Assembly: GCA_044347745.1 (NCBI GenBank)
Contig: JBIKUD010000016.1
Coordinates: 4,885 to 68,884, forward strand
From: JAIBBV01 sp044347745
GTDB lineage: Bacteria > Bdellovibrionota_C > UBA2361 > JAFLCA01
Length of the DNA: 64,000 nucleotides
Reading direction: 5' to 3'
Translations under genes and position numbers: made by a program
Notes under the pieces: generated by a model
Told to the model about the DNA's origin: nothing
The model's input: the letters and a program-made list of their open reading frames with translations, nothing else
Databases searched by the model: none
Shown: positions 35,981-45,035 of the stretch, one piece after another
Layout: each line of letters starts with the position of its first letter
Numbering within the stretch: position 1 is the first letter of the stretch

Positions 35981-38242
35981 TCATTTGCCTAAAATCTGCT
36001 CAAGCTGCTGCTTGAGAGTTCTTAATCCATCGTGGCCCGGAGCAATTTTGAGTGCATCAATTACAAAAGGCAAAGCTCCTTTAAAATCTTTGCGATCTAC
36101 TAAATGCAAGGCAGCATTAATGTAAGTCTCTAAATTGAGAGGATTATCAAAAATTTTCTTCTGATAATTCTGCATCGCAGGGTCTTGATGCTCAGGTTTT
36201 GAGTGATTCGGTTTAATAGCCTCAACAAAGTACCCTACCGTGAAAGCTTCATTAAATTGCGAATCATCGAGCTTAAAGAAAAGCCGCGGTAATGTTTGCG
36301 AAAGTAACTCAAGCAGTGCTGGTGTTTGCCCACCAGCTACTTGAGAATTTCCTGCAAAGGTCTGAGCTGCGCGCGCACATTCCTGGGCTAAATGTTTGAA
36401 AAAGCCCCCATTGGGAGTAATTTCTGACAACTCAAGCCCAAACTGCTTGCCAAAATGCTGATACCAGTACGGAGTGTAGCCGCCGTAAAAATGATAAGGC
36501 AGTTGGTGGAGGCCCGAACCCAAAGGCGCGGTGATCCAAATTTTTCCACCTGGTTTTACAATGCGAGCCAGTTCTTTATAAGCGGCAATTGGCTCTGGCA
36601 CGTGTTCAAATACTTCAGTGCAGATAATTGCATCAAAACTTGCGTCTGGTACCGGAATTGAAACAATGTCAGAAACGTAATCAATGTGCCCGTATTGGGT
36701 TGTTCCACCAAGCTTTTCACCCTCGTATTGTTTAAAGTCGTGAGTTTTATAATCGCAATGTGAGAAAAGATGCCGATACGGGCAAGTGCCAGCTCCTACA
36801 TCCAGAATTTTTGAGCCTGGAGGCAAGGTGCCTGCCTTCGCTGCAACCCAAACATCCCTGCCCTTCTGGTTAAAATCGTAAATTTCTTCAATTGGATTTG
36901 TTGCAAGTGGAAGCTGCTGTGCATTTGGAAGTAAGGCCGCCGGTGAATTTGCCGAAGGCGCTGAAGTTTTCGTTGTATTCTGAGCGTAAGTGGCGCTGCC
37001 ACCGGCTAGAAGGTCTCGAAGCTGTGCCCTCCACACTTCAAAGGTAGGCCGCTCTGCATCGGCTACCGTATTTTCCCACAAGAGGCTTTCAGCTTTTGAA
37101 ACTAACTGTTCTGGGGAAAGATCTTCAGTTTTTGTGGCAAGCGCATGCACATTACAGAGAAACGGTTCGTGAGGCCAACTCGTGGAGTTCGTCTCTACTC
37201 TTCCGAATCCTAGTGTTTTAAGCGTATGTTCAAAGCGCTCAGGAAACCATTGTTCCACGTGATACGCCCAGCCAGCGGCTTGGTCACCAGTTAAGTGCCG
37301 CACAGTTCCCATTTTTACGCGCCAATTGGTATTTGCCACGAGATTGCGCGCGGAACCCATAAGATCGGGCGTTTCAATATGTAGTTTGCCCCCAACTTTA
37401 AGCCAGCTATGCCACTTAACGAGCATTGCTAAAGCGGTGACTCTACTAAAGTGCTCAAAGACATGGTGCAACCTAATTTCATCAACACTATTGCGTGGAA
37501 GTCTCATGGCAATAATGTCGGTGAAAATATCGGCTTTTACCTGCATGACGTTGTGTTCAGTGGGCGGGTAATCAACGTTTATGTAGTCGTTAAATTTTTG
37601 TTCGCCACAACCAAGATGCAGGCGTAAGGGGAGTCCGGGTTGCCAGAGACGTTTCTGGGTCAGTTCATCTAAAAATGGAAAGCCTGCTGCGGCTGTTGTT
37701 TGTGAGTGTAGATTCATAGGTGTTTCCTTTGCTGCTGAAGAACTTGTGGGGTTCTGTGAGATTATGAAGGCTGGAACGGATTGTATTTCGGGAATATCTG
37801 CGAGCCCTTCAAGTGTCGGAGTTGCTACTCCTAAAAGTCGTAGCGAGTCGGTTAGGGCCGCTAAAATGCGCCAGCCGTTTTCAAGGCCAGGTAGTTCTAG
37901 GTTTGCGACCAGGGTTTGAGTATTTGTTAGTCGCGGCAAGACTGCGGCACTAGGCAACTGGTAGATTGATTGCGCACTTCGCACAATAAATTGCACAGCC
38001 TCTGGTGCTTGTAGTTCAATGAGCAAGTCGCGTAAAAAATTAAAGCGATCGGGGCTAATGATAGCGTTTAGGTGAGCGAGGATATAAAAGAATTTTAGAG
38101 CCGATTCAGGCGACTTAGGCACCACGCGCACTTGGGTACAAAGATAGTTAAGCAGGTCGTGTTGGCTGCTGCGTGCCGAATCTCCTAATTCCGTGTTGAC
38201 CGCTTCAACAACTTGCCGAGCGGTGTTGATACTAAAGTCCAT
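35981..38242 (-). CDS. Tandem SAM-dependent methyltransferase with C-terminal helical repeat
   Basis: 753 residues. Residues 1-200 are helical and unassigned. At about 205-350 lies a first class I methyltransferase domain (LHLGCGEQKFNDYINVDYP, then EIRLHHVFEHFSR, typical of methyltransferases in surface polysaccharide clusters). At about 475-650 lies a second one (ILDVGAGTCPY, IICTEVFEHVPEPIAAYKE, LARIVKPGGKIWITAPLG). The last 60 residues look like a TPR-type helical pair (YINAALHLVDRKDFKGALPF). Two methyltransferases in one chain next to a multidomain glycosyltransferase suggest capping or decoration of a glycan. Acceptors unknown. Confidence 0.88.
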   Translation of the reverse strand: MDFSINTARQVVEAVNTELGDSARSSQHDLLNYLCTQVRVVPKSPESALKFFYILAHLNAIISPDRFNFLRDLLIELQAPEAVQFIVRSAQSIYQLPSAAVLPRLTNTQTLVANLELPGLENGWRILAALTDSLRLLGVATPTLEGLADIPEIQSVPAFIISQNPTSSSAAKETPMNLHSQTTAAAGFPFLDELTQKRLWQPGLPLRLHLGCGEQKFNDYINVDYPPTEHNVMQVKADIFTDIIAMRLPRNSVDEIRLHHVFEHFSRVTALAMLVKWHSWLKVGGKLHIETPDLMGSARNLVANTNWRVKMGTVRHLTGDQAAGWAYHVEQWFPERFEHTLKTLGFGRVETNSTSWPHEPFLCNVHALATKTEDLSPEQLVSKAESLLWENTVADAERPTFEVWRAQLRDLLAGGSATYAQNTTKTSAPSANSPAALLPNAQQLPLATNPIEEIYDFNQKGRDVWVAAKAGTLPPGSKILDVGAGTCPYRHLFSHCDYKTHDFKQYEGEKLGGTTQYGHIDYVSDIVSIPVPDASFDAIICTEVFEHVPEPIAAYKELARIVKPGGKIWITAPLGSGLHQLPYHFYGGYTPYWYQHFGKQFGLELSEITPNGGFFKHLAQECARAAQTFAGNSQVAGGQTPALLELLSQTLPRLFFKLDDSQFNEAFTVGYFVEAIKPNHSKPEHQDPAMQNYQKKIFDNPLNLETYINAALHLVDRKDFKGALPFVIDALKIAPGHDGLRTLKQQLEQILGK

Positions 38243-38468
38243 GGGCTGGCTTAAGTTCTTAATATTGTTATGAAAAAATGCCCTCTATTCGGCTCGACAC
38301 ACTGCGCCAAGTCTTAAGATTAGATGCGCTAAGGTGCCAAAATTCTTCATTCTTTTTGGTAGGTTGGGGCTGTTTAGATGGGCACAAGGGAACAAAAAGA
38401 GTAAGGACCGAACTTGTAGCGACTCCAAAAATACCGTGACAAAAAAAGGGTCCCAAAAGAAAAGTCCA

Positions 38469-38513
38469 GCCCGGCACCGCGAGGTCCTTTGTGGGGACAA
38501 CGCGATGCCGGGC
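38469..38513 (-). terminator. Terminator of the GC-rich gene
   Basis: Arms 38469-38481 and 38501-38513 pair over 13 bases with one G-U (GCCCGGCACCGCG). An inner GTCC/GGAC stem extends the structure. On the minus strand it is followed by TTTTCTTTT. It lies 11 bases after the stop codon of the gene at 38525-39253 and shares its high GC content. Confidence 0.75.
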
Positions 38514-38524
38514 CAGGAGGCGAT

Positions 38525-39253
38525 CTAGCTGAGTGCCGTCTCGAAGTTGCCCGGCTGCCTGGTCAGTTGCTTCAGTTGCTCTACGATGCGTTTCGCCGCG
38601 TTTGTGGCCATCCCCAGGTAGTAAGGGAAGGGCGCCACGTTGCCAACGAGCTTGTCGCTCCCTTGGAAGGTGAGCCACAGCTTCGAGAGGCGTTCGTGAT
38701 CCAGTGCAACCTCGGCGTGCAAGTCGTACTGTCCGAAGCCGAGATCGATGCTGCGTAGCGGGATGACGAAGGCGTGAACCGGTGCCTCTCGGAACAGCTC
38801 GATCCGTTCTTCGTGCGTCATCGTTGCCGGATCCATGGCGTATTCGGCCTTGATGCTGGTGAGGTACGCTGCTCTAGCCCTACCGCCTTCGGCGATGAGG
38901 CTTTCGACAACGTAGTCCACGACTTCGGGCACCGGGTCAGAAGTGACCGAGATGCCGAAGATCTGGAGCTGCAGGTGCTGGGCCGCACGCCTCAGGTCTC
39001 CGAGCCAAAGCCCGAAGGGGAAGGTGAGTCCTTCGACGCTGAGGTACGACGGACCGGAGGGGTTGACTCTGGCTGCCACGGTCTTGCCGTCGACTTGCAT
39101 CTCGAAGTTGAAGGCCGGGAAGCTCGGGCGACCCTTTTCGATGTGCAGGGGCAGCGGCAGCTCGGATCCTTTTGTCCTCGCTGCAGCTTCTTCGATGACT
39201 CGACGCACGAAGGTGCGCCAGTGCTGACTCAGCTCGCGCTGTTGCGCTTTCAT
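38525..39253 (-). CDS. Unrecognised protein in a GC-rich island
   Basis: 242 residues with no family I recognise and no signal peptide or membrane segment. It begins MKAQQRELSQHWRTFVRRVI and contains PLHIEKGRPSFPAFNFEMQV and FVIPLRSIDLGFGQYDLHAE, suggesting an alpha/beta soluble protein. AAGGAGAA is placed ideally before the ATG at 39253, so I prefer this to upstream starts. Base composition is unlike the neighbours: bases 38701-38760 have 37 G/C (62%), against 29 of 60 (48%) at 36001-36060 in the next gene. It has its own terminator. This suggests recent horizontal transfer, or a mis-joined contig. Confidence 0.75.
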   Translation of the reverse strand: MKAQQRELSQHWRTFVRRVIEEAAARTKGSELPLPLHIEKGRPSFPAFNFEMQVDGKTVAARVNPSGPSYLSVEGLTFPFGLWLGDLRRAAQHLQLQIFGISVTSDPVPEVVDYVVESLIAEGGRARAAYLTSIKAEYAMDPATMTHEERIELFREAPVHAFVIPLRSIDLGFGQYDLHAEVALDHERLSKLWLTFQGSDKLVGNVAPFPYYLGMATNAAKRIVEQLKQLTRQPGNFETALS

Positions 39254-39558
39254 GAGGGATTCTCCTTTTGGGGAGGTGGGACTGCTGCCAAAGCACGAAG
39301 TGTGCCTTAGCAAACGAGACAAAACCAAAAGAGGAGTCGACTACAAGCCGGTCCTCGCGGAAGCAGCAGGATTTTGTGACGGGCAACTAAGGCAGATTTT
39401 GATGCAGCTTCAGCGAGGAGGCTTAAGTAGTCTCTATCTTCTACCGCAAAAGAAGCGAGAAGGACCGCGGCCCAAAATGGGCGAGACGATTACCATACGC
39501 CCATCAGTAGTCTTAGGCAATTAAAACTATGTGAACAGGGCCCTAAGGCGCAAAGATC
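39254..39558. other. Upstream region of the GC-rich gene
   Basis: About 305 bases between serS and the GC-rich gene with no supportable gene. It has a strong Shine-Dalgarno at its low end and should contain that gene's promoter. The composition remains high in GC up to about 39480, so the foreign segment probably spans about 38460-39480. Confidence 0.4.
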
Positions 39559-40851
39559 TTAGCGGTTTTTAGGATTTAAGGTGTTTTTGCCAACCCAGGC
39601 CCGTAAGGGTTCTGGAACCAAAACCGACCCATCTGCTTGCTGAAATTGCTCTAAAATGGCTGGAAACAAGCGACTCGTGGCAAGTCCCGATGCATTTAAG
39701 GTATGCAGCAAGGTGTTTTTTCCAGTTTTGGAGTCTTTAAATCTAATATTGCCGCGGCGTGCCTGATAGTCTCTGGCGTTGGAGGCTGAGCTCACTTCTT
39801 TATAAAGGTTCATGCTCGGGAGCCACACTTCTATGTCATAGGTTTTTGCCATTGAGGCGCTGCAATCGGCGGCGGCTAGTTTTGAGACCTGATAGTGCAG
39901 CCCCAGGCCTTGCATCAGGCTTTCTCCCCTGCCGATCATTTCTTCTAGCAGCGAGTCTGACTCCTCTGGGCGGCAATACATAAAGAGCTCAACTTTATTA
40001 AATTGATGGCCTCTTACCATGCCCCGTTCGCTGGCTCCGTAGCCACCGGCTTCCTTTCTGTAGCAAGGAGTGTAGCTGTAGTATTTCTTAGGAAGCTCGG
40101 CATCCTGCAAAATTTCATCACGGTGAATATTTACCAGTGAAGTTTCAGCAGTTGGAATTAAAAACTGCATTTGCGATTTATCTTCGCTGTCTTTTTTAAG
40201 CAAGAACACATCTTCTTCAAACTTAGGAAACTGCCCCGCCGTATAGCCTCCCGCAAAATTTAATAAGTGCGGGGGCAATATAAACTGATATCCAGCTTTA
40301 CGGTGGGAGTCGATAAAGTAGTTAAGCAAAGCCCACTCAAGCAAAGCCCCGTCTCCTGTGTACATCCAAAAGCCGTTGCCACCTAATTTGACGCCGCGAT
40401 CGTAGTCAATAAGTCCAAGGTTTACAGCTAAGTCCACATGATCTTTAGGCGTAAAAGCAAATTCAGGCTTTTTGCCAATGGTGCGAATAACTTTGTTGGC
40501 TTCTTTGCCGCCGGGAACTACATCGTCAGCGGGCAAGTTTGGCAAAGAGGCAAGAAAATTATGAATTTTTGCATCTAGCGCATTTTTTTGCTCGTCGAGT
40601 GCCTTAATTTTGTCGCCGGTGCCCTTCATTTCCTCCAGCAAAGCAGAGACATCTTCGCCTTTCTTTTTGAGCATCGGAATTTCTGCCGACACTTTGTTGC
40701 GGCGTGAGCGCAAATTTTCAACGTCAGTGAGTAAGCGCCGTGATTCTTCGTCCCAGGACAAGAATTCAGTGAAATCTACATCGAATAGTTTTTTCTTAAG
40801 GCCGGCAATGACGCCTGCGGGATTGGTGCGGATAAGTTGAATGTCTAACAT
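39559..40851 (-). CDS. serS: Seryl-tRNA synthetase
   Basis: Charges tRNA-Ser (and tRNA-Sec where present) with serine. The N-terminal helical arm (residues 30-105, ENLRSRRNKVSAEIP...) is the tRNA-binding coiled coil. Class II motif 2 is YRKEAGGYGASERGMVRGHQF, and motif 3 is NASGLATSRLFPAILEQFQQ. Length 430 is normal. It begins 35 bases after the unrecognised gene at 40887-42026 and is probably co-transcribed with the heptose genes upstream. Confidence 0.97.
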   Translation of the reverse strand: MLDIQLIRTNPAGVIAGLKKKLFDVDFTEFLSWDEESRRLLTDVENLRSRRNKVSAEIPMLKKKGEDVSALLEEMKGTGDKIKALDEQKNALDAKIHNFLASLPNLPADDVVPGGKEANKVIRTIGKKPEFAFTPKDHVDLAVNLGLIDYDRGVKLGGNGFWMYTGDGALLEWALLNYFIDSHRKAGYQFILPPHLLNFAGGYTAGQFPKFEEDVFLLKKDSEDKSQMQFLIPTAETSLVNIHRDEILQDAELPKKYYSYTPCYRKEAGGYGASERGMVRGHQFNKVELFMYCRPEESDSLLEEMIGRGESLMQGLGLHYQVSKLAAADCSASMAKTYDIEVWLPSMNLYKEVSSASNARDYQARRGNIRFKDSKTGKNTLLHTLNASGLATSRLFPAILEQFQQADGSVLVPEPLRAWVGKNTLNPKNR

Positions 40852-40886
40852 AATTCAATAGTTATACGGCTGCGGCGATTAGTCAG

Positions 40887-42026
40887 TCAAGCCAAGCGAG
40901 TATGGTTTTCTTGAAGAAATTCAATGATTTCGTAGCATCCATTCGATTTCAGAAGCTTAATTTCAATAGGCTCGTTTCCGCCAGGAGCTGAAAGTAACAG
41001 TGGTGCCGGTCCACAGAATTTATGGGCCCAGACAAATCGCAGATATTGTTGGAGGTCAAGGTCAAGTGAAATCGCCGTTTGCGTTTGGAGTCCGGCTGGA
41101 CGTTCCCGTTCTGGTATTTTAATTCCAGAAAGTTCTAGTCGTTTGTGGCCTAGCAGTAAGATATTTTCTGGAGATACTCCGGCAGAAACCAAGTCGTCAC
41201 GAAGTTCAGCCATTTGCTGCTCGGTGGCATTTGCTTGCAGCAGGATGGCCCGTCCTTTTACTTGGGTGGGCGGAAAAGGGGCCAGCACGGCTACCAACTT
41301 AAAAAATTGCATTTTCCCTGTGACAAGATCTCGATTGAAAATAGGAGAGTCGTGGTAAAGCACTTTAATTTGAACATCAACTGGTCCTATCTTGCTCGCA
41401 GATGCTGAATCGGCGCATTGAATATCAAACCCCTGGCTGCCGCGACGCAGAGGTACTCCTAGTTCACCTATAAGACTAGAAATGAGTGCAGGAATAAGCT
41501 CGTCACGGACGACTCTAGCGGTTTCAGCCCGCGCTCGATCGGGTGAAATTTTGTCCAAATCTTTTGGCAGCCTGTCGTGATCGTGGATAAGGTCCTTAAA
41601 AAAATCACCGCCATTAAGCTTATCGAGAAGCTCTTGCTTAAAAATAGCACTGGAGAGGCTGTGGATAAGGCTTTGTTGGTCATTGGATGTGAGAACTGCC
41701 AATTGAAACCCACTGTCGGAGTGGAATGAGAATCTAAGTGTTCCGGAAACAATGCGTAAGGCCCTATCAAACTGAATGTAGGGCGCTAGATGTGGCGCGT
41801 TGGTTAGTTCCGCCGCCTCTTGTGTCGGTATGCCAAGCGCATGAGCCCACTGTTTGTGAATTCGAGCTTCAAGATGTGCAGGTAGTTCTTCTAAAGCTGA
41901 GAGGGAAAAAGCGGAGTCTCCAAACACCAATACATTCGGAGCTTTCGGAATAGAAAGTTCTCCAGTTGCTTGAACAACAGGAACGGAAACTGGCGCGCGT
42001 AGTGGCTGGTGCATTTTGTCTCCCAT
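40887..42026 (-). CDS. Unrecognised 379-residue protein
   Basis: No family recognised. A soluble, mixed alpha/beta protein starting MGDKMHQPLRAPVSV, with a proline-rich first 30 residues. Noticeable segments are FDRALRIVSGTLRFSFHSDS (about 87-106), RARAETARVVRDELIPALIS, VDVQIKVLYHDSPIF and a C-terminal LSAPGGNEPIEIKLLKSNG. The last 60 residues could be a small binding domain. It starts 52 bases after the hddA stop and ends 35 bases before serS, so it is probably in the same transcription unit. Base composition is like its neighbours. Confidence 0.75.
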   Translation of the reverse strand: MGDKMHQPLRAPVSVPVVQATGELSIPKAPNVLVFGDSAFSLSALEELPAHLEARIHKQWAHALGIPTQEAAELTNAPHLAPYIQFDRALRIVSGTLRFSFHSDSGFQLAVLTSNDQQSLIHSLSSAIFKQELLDKLNGGDFFKDLIHDHDRLPKDLDKISPDRARAETARVVRDELIPALISSLIGELGVPLRRGSQGFDIQCADSASASKIGPVDVQIKVLYHDSPIFNRDLVTGKMQFFKLVAVLAPFPPTQVKGRAILLQANATEQQMAELRDDLVSAGVSPENILLLGHKRLELSGIKIPERERPAGLQTQTAISLDLDLQQYLRFVWAHKFCGPAPLLLSAPGGNEPIEIKLLKSNGCYEIIEFLQENHTRLA

Positions 42027-42078
42027 ACAGCCGAGACACCGGCACCACTCTATCCAGTTTGGACTAATAATTCGAGGC

Positions 42079-43140
42079 TTATTTTGATTCTACAAGCTCT
42101 CTAAATGCTTGGATCGGCTGAAACACACGAGAAATTTCTTCTGCTGTGTAATCGGCATCATGGTCAGCGAAAATAATTTGGCTGCCGGAGAATTCAAAAT
42201 TAAATGGAACATGTAAAAAGCGATTGAGAGCTTCGCGGACACGGCGCTGTTTTGACGGAGGCACAAACAAAAGTAAGAATCCTCCCCCGCCCGCTCCAGT
42301 AAGTTTTCCACCGATAGCGCCAGCTTCCATAGCTTCAGCATGTAGAGTATCTACGTCTTTATTGGAAACTTGGTCACTAAAACCACGCTTCACGTCCCAA
42401 GCTTCATGCAATAACTCGCCAAAAGAAACTATGTCTTGGTTGCTATTTAAGATGGCGATGCTTTCATCTACCAAATCTTTCATTATGCGAAGCTGACGCT
42501 TTTTGGCTTCAATGGACTGCACAAATTTTTGAGTCACATCTGAGCTCGTGCGCTTAATGCCTGTATAAAAAAGCATTAAATGCGAATTGAGTTCTTTAAT
42601 GCGATCGCGTGAGAGCGTAATTGGAGTAACTGTAATTTCCCCAGTCGGGTGAAAATCTATGCGATTAAAGCCGCCGTACGCAGCCGAAACCTGATCTTGA
42701 GAGCCCACGTTTTCTTTCAGCACATTTTGTTCAATGTGAATGGCTTCCATGGCCAAGTCATGTTTATGAATTAATTTGCCTTTAAGCGCATAGGCAGCAT
42801 TTAAGAGCCCAACAGTGAAAGAAGAGCTTGAACCCATGCCGCTTCTGGCAGGAAGGTCGCCAACGTGGTGAATCTCGATGCCGCGAGTAATTGAAAGATG
42901 GTCCATGACTGCGCGCACAGCAGGATGCGAAATATCTTTCATTTCCTGCACGTTTTCTATCTTGGACCAAACGACGCGATGTTTATGTTCAAAAAATGGA
43001 GGCAAATTACGGCAAGTGAGGTAGCAGTATTTATCTATGGTGGTAGATACGACCGATCCGCCGTGACGATGGTACCAGGCGGGAAAGTCAGTGCCTCCGC
43101 CGAACAGAGAGACTCGATATGGAGTTCTAGAGATAATCAT
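42079..43140 (-). CDS. hddA: D-glycero-alpha-D-manno-heptose-7-phosphate kinase (HddA-like)
   Basis: GHMP-superfamily sugar kinase, 353 residues. Motif 1 is ISRTPYRVSLFGGGTDFPAW, motif 2 the ATP-binding PARSGMGSSSSFTVG (97-111) and motif 3 KLTGAGGGGFLLLF near residue 285. HddA phosphorylates C1 of heptose 7-phosphate on the way to GDP-heptose for S-layer, capsule or O-antigen glycans. The neighbouring nucleotidyltransferase gene supports the heptose assignment, but related kinases act on fucose or other sugars. GAGG lies 5 bases before the ATG; the upstream gene ends 8 bases away. Confidence 0.82.
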   Translation of the reverse strand: MIISRTPYRVSLFGGGTDFPAWYHRHGGSVVSTTIDKYCYLTCRNLPPFFEHKHRVVWSKIENVQEMKDISHPAVRAVMDHLSITRGIEIHHVGDLPARSGMGSSSSFTVGLLNAAYALKGKLIHKHDLAMEAIHIEQNVLKENVGSQDQVSAAYGGFNRIDFHPTGEITVTPITLSRDRIKELNSHLMLFYTGIKRTSSDVTQKFVQSIEAKKRQLRIMKDLVDESIAILNSNQDIVSFGELLHEAWDVKRGFSDQVSNKDVDTLHAEAMEAGAIGGKLTGAGGGGFLLLFVPPSKQRRVREALNRFLHVPFNFEFSGSQIIFADHDADYTAEEISRVFQPIQAFRELVESK

Positions 43141-43148
43141 ACATGCCT

Positions 43149-43901
43149 CTACCTTTGAATAGATGCGTGTATCCCTGAAAAGAGTTCTTGTGCCTGTGCA
43201 AAAGATTGAGGGGTGCCAATGTCAATAAAAACAGCCTCTTGGGCACAATGGCCACAGAAATCAGGTCCAATCCACTGCGGAAACACCTCTCTTTCTAGCG
43301 ACATATTTCTCCCAAGGGGCAATTTTTGGATTAGCGAACGGTGTATTAGATAAACACCGGCATTAATCCAGCCGTTCTCCTCCCCTAATCCCTTCTCTTC
43401 AAAGGATAAAATCTGTTGCTGGGCATCAAGCTTCACTTGCCCATAACGCCGAGCATCCGGCACGCTGGTAAGCAGCATTGAGGCTTTGGCCCCTTTTGCA
43501 AAGTGAAACCGAGCAAAATCTTCGAACGAAAACTTAGTGTACGAGTCGCCATTTAAAATTAATAAATAGTCAGTCTTAATAAGCTCAAGGGCGTAGCGTA
43601 GGGCCCCGGCTGTGCCTAATAATGACTTTTCTCGCGAATAACTAATTGCAATACCCCGATAGGTGTTTCCAAAATGAGATTCAATTTGTTCGGCAAGGTG
43701 ACCTACGCAAATGACTGCGTTTTTTATTCCCGCTTCCACGAGCTGATCAAACACGTATTCAAGAAATGGGCGGCCTGAGACAGAAGCTAAGGCTTTTGGT
43801 TTGTCAGCAACTACGGAACGTAGTCTTGTTCCCAGGCCTCCGGCTAGAATTACTGCAGTGGTACAACTAGGGGCTTCTATGACGGAGGTTTCTGGGCTCA
43901 T
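43149..43901 (-). CDS. hddC: Nucleotidyltransferase, heptose-1-phosphate guanylyltransferase-like (HddC)
   Basis: 250-residue sugar-nucleotide pyrophosphorylase. Signature LAGGLGTRLRSVVADKPKAL at about residues 19-38, then PFLEYVFDQL, a metal-binding LILNGDSY (about 115) and the product-side WINAGVYLIHRS. In GDP-D-glycero-alpha-D-manno-heptose synthesis this enzyme adds GMP to the product of HddA. Mannose- or glucose-1-phosphate transferases share the fold, so substrate rests on the adjacent kinase. gmhA and gmhB are not in the window. Confidence 0.82.
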   Translation of the reverse strand: MSPETSVIEAPSCTTAVILAGGLGTRLRSVVADKPKALASVSGRPFLEYVFDQLVEAGIKNAVICVGHLAEQIESHFGNTYRGIAISYSREKSLLGTAGALRYALELIKTDYLLILNGDSYTKFSFEDFARFHFAKGAKASMLLTSVPDARRYGQVKLDAQQQILSFEEKGLGEENGWINAGVYLIHRSLIQKLPLGRNMSLEREVFPQWIGPDFCGHCAQEAVFIDIGTPQSFAQAQELFSGIHASIQR

Positions 43902-43906
43902 GGGTA

Positions 43907-44845
43907 CTACACATTCTTAAGTGGGTTCCTCTTAAGGAACCGATATCCTTTGATTAATTCTTTGATGCCGTCATCTAAAGATCGTTTCGCTTCAAATCCG
44001 GCTTCTCGTAATCTTTGATTTGAAACAATGTAGTTACGTTTGTCTGGATCTGTACCTACTTCAGAAAAGTGAATGTAGAAGTTTGGGACATGTTCTTTAA
44101 TTTTAAGGGCCAAACCCTCTTTTGATATGTTGGCTGAATCTAGGCCTACATTAAATGGACGTCCCAGCATACGAGAGCTGTTTTTTATGCAATGCATAAA
44201 GCAGTCAGCGACATCTCGTACATGCACAAAGTTGCGCATAAAGTCTTTTTCAAAAATGACCAAGTAACCTTCGCTCACCGCCATGTAGGTAAAGTTATTA
44301 ACCAAAAGATCTATTCGAAGACGGGGCGACAAACCAAATACGGTTGCCAATCGTAACGTGATGGCATTCTCAGTGCTTAACACTTCAGCCTCAGCGTCAC
44401 ATTTTGTAGAACCGTAGAGAGAAATTGGCTCAAGTGGCGTTTCTTCTGTGCAGTGCACCGAGCCCGATTTTGTGCCGTAACCGCTATTAGTAGTGGGGTA
44501 AATCATCAGCTGATTTTTACTGCGCATGCGATTTATTTTTTTGATCGCTTCAAAGTTTACTTCCTTTGTCATCCACGGATCTCGATCGCAGGCTGGAGCT
44601 CCCACCAATGCTGCCAGCGGAATAATAACATCTGCGCCTTTGACCACCTTTTGTAGCAAACGCTCATCCCGCACATCGCCAAAAATGAATTCGTAGTTTG
44701 GATTTGAGCAAAAATGATAATGCGGTTGTTGGCCAAAGAGTAGGCTGTCAACCACTGTTACTTTGTAGCCCGCCTGGAGTAAATGTTCGGTAAGAATTGA
44801 ACCTAAATATCCTGCTCCGCCAGTTACGAGTACGCTTGTAGTCAT
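43907..44845 (-). CDS. NAD-dependent epimerase/dehydratase (extended SDR)
   Basis: 312-residue SDR acting on a nucleotide sugar. Rossmann motif VTGGAGYLGS (residues 7-16), the VIIPLAALVGAPACD segment, catalytic TTNSGYG and Y-x3-K in SLYGSTKCDAE. The C-terminal half with MRNFVHVRDVADCF and RPFNVGLDSANIS is typical. AGGAG is 7 bases before the ATG. First gene of a unit running on into hddC (5-base gap) and hddA. It could modify GDP-heptose, for example as an epimerase or 4,6-dehydratase, but the exact reaction is unknown. Confidence 0.85.
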   Translation of the reverse strand: MTTSVLVTGGAGYLGSILTEHLLQAGYKVTVVDSLLFGQQPHYHFCSNPNYEFIFGDVRDERLLQKVVKGADVIIPLAALVGAPACDRDPWMTKEVNFEAIKKINRMRSKNQLMIYPTTNSGYGTKSGSVHCTEETPLEPISLYGSTKCDAEAEVLSTENAITLRLATVFGLSPRLRIDLLVNNFTYMAVSEGYLVIFEKDFMRNFVHVRDVADCFMHCIKNSSRMLGRPFNVGLDSANISKEGLALKIKEHVPNFYIHFSEVGTDPDKRNYIVSNQRLREAGFEAKRSLDDGIKELIKGYRFLKRNPLKNV

Positions 44846-45035
44846 GACTTATCTCCTGTTATAGCGTTTCCCTTAGCTTTCAATCTGAAAGCATAAGTGA
44901 GAGTCCCATGGTCGCTTGAGACCAGGCTGCTGCGCTACACCCTAGTTTTGATGCTTTCAGGGGCAATCTAGATAAGGCCCAGGGGTTAAAGACAGTTGTG
45001 GATGGTATTGTGAATAAGTAATGTAAGTGGTTGAT

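Noticed and set aside
38268..38678. A 136-codon minus-strand frame across the end of the GC-rich gene
   Set aside because: It runs antiframe through that gene and its terminator; length is explained by high GC lowering stop frequency.
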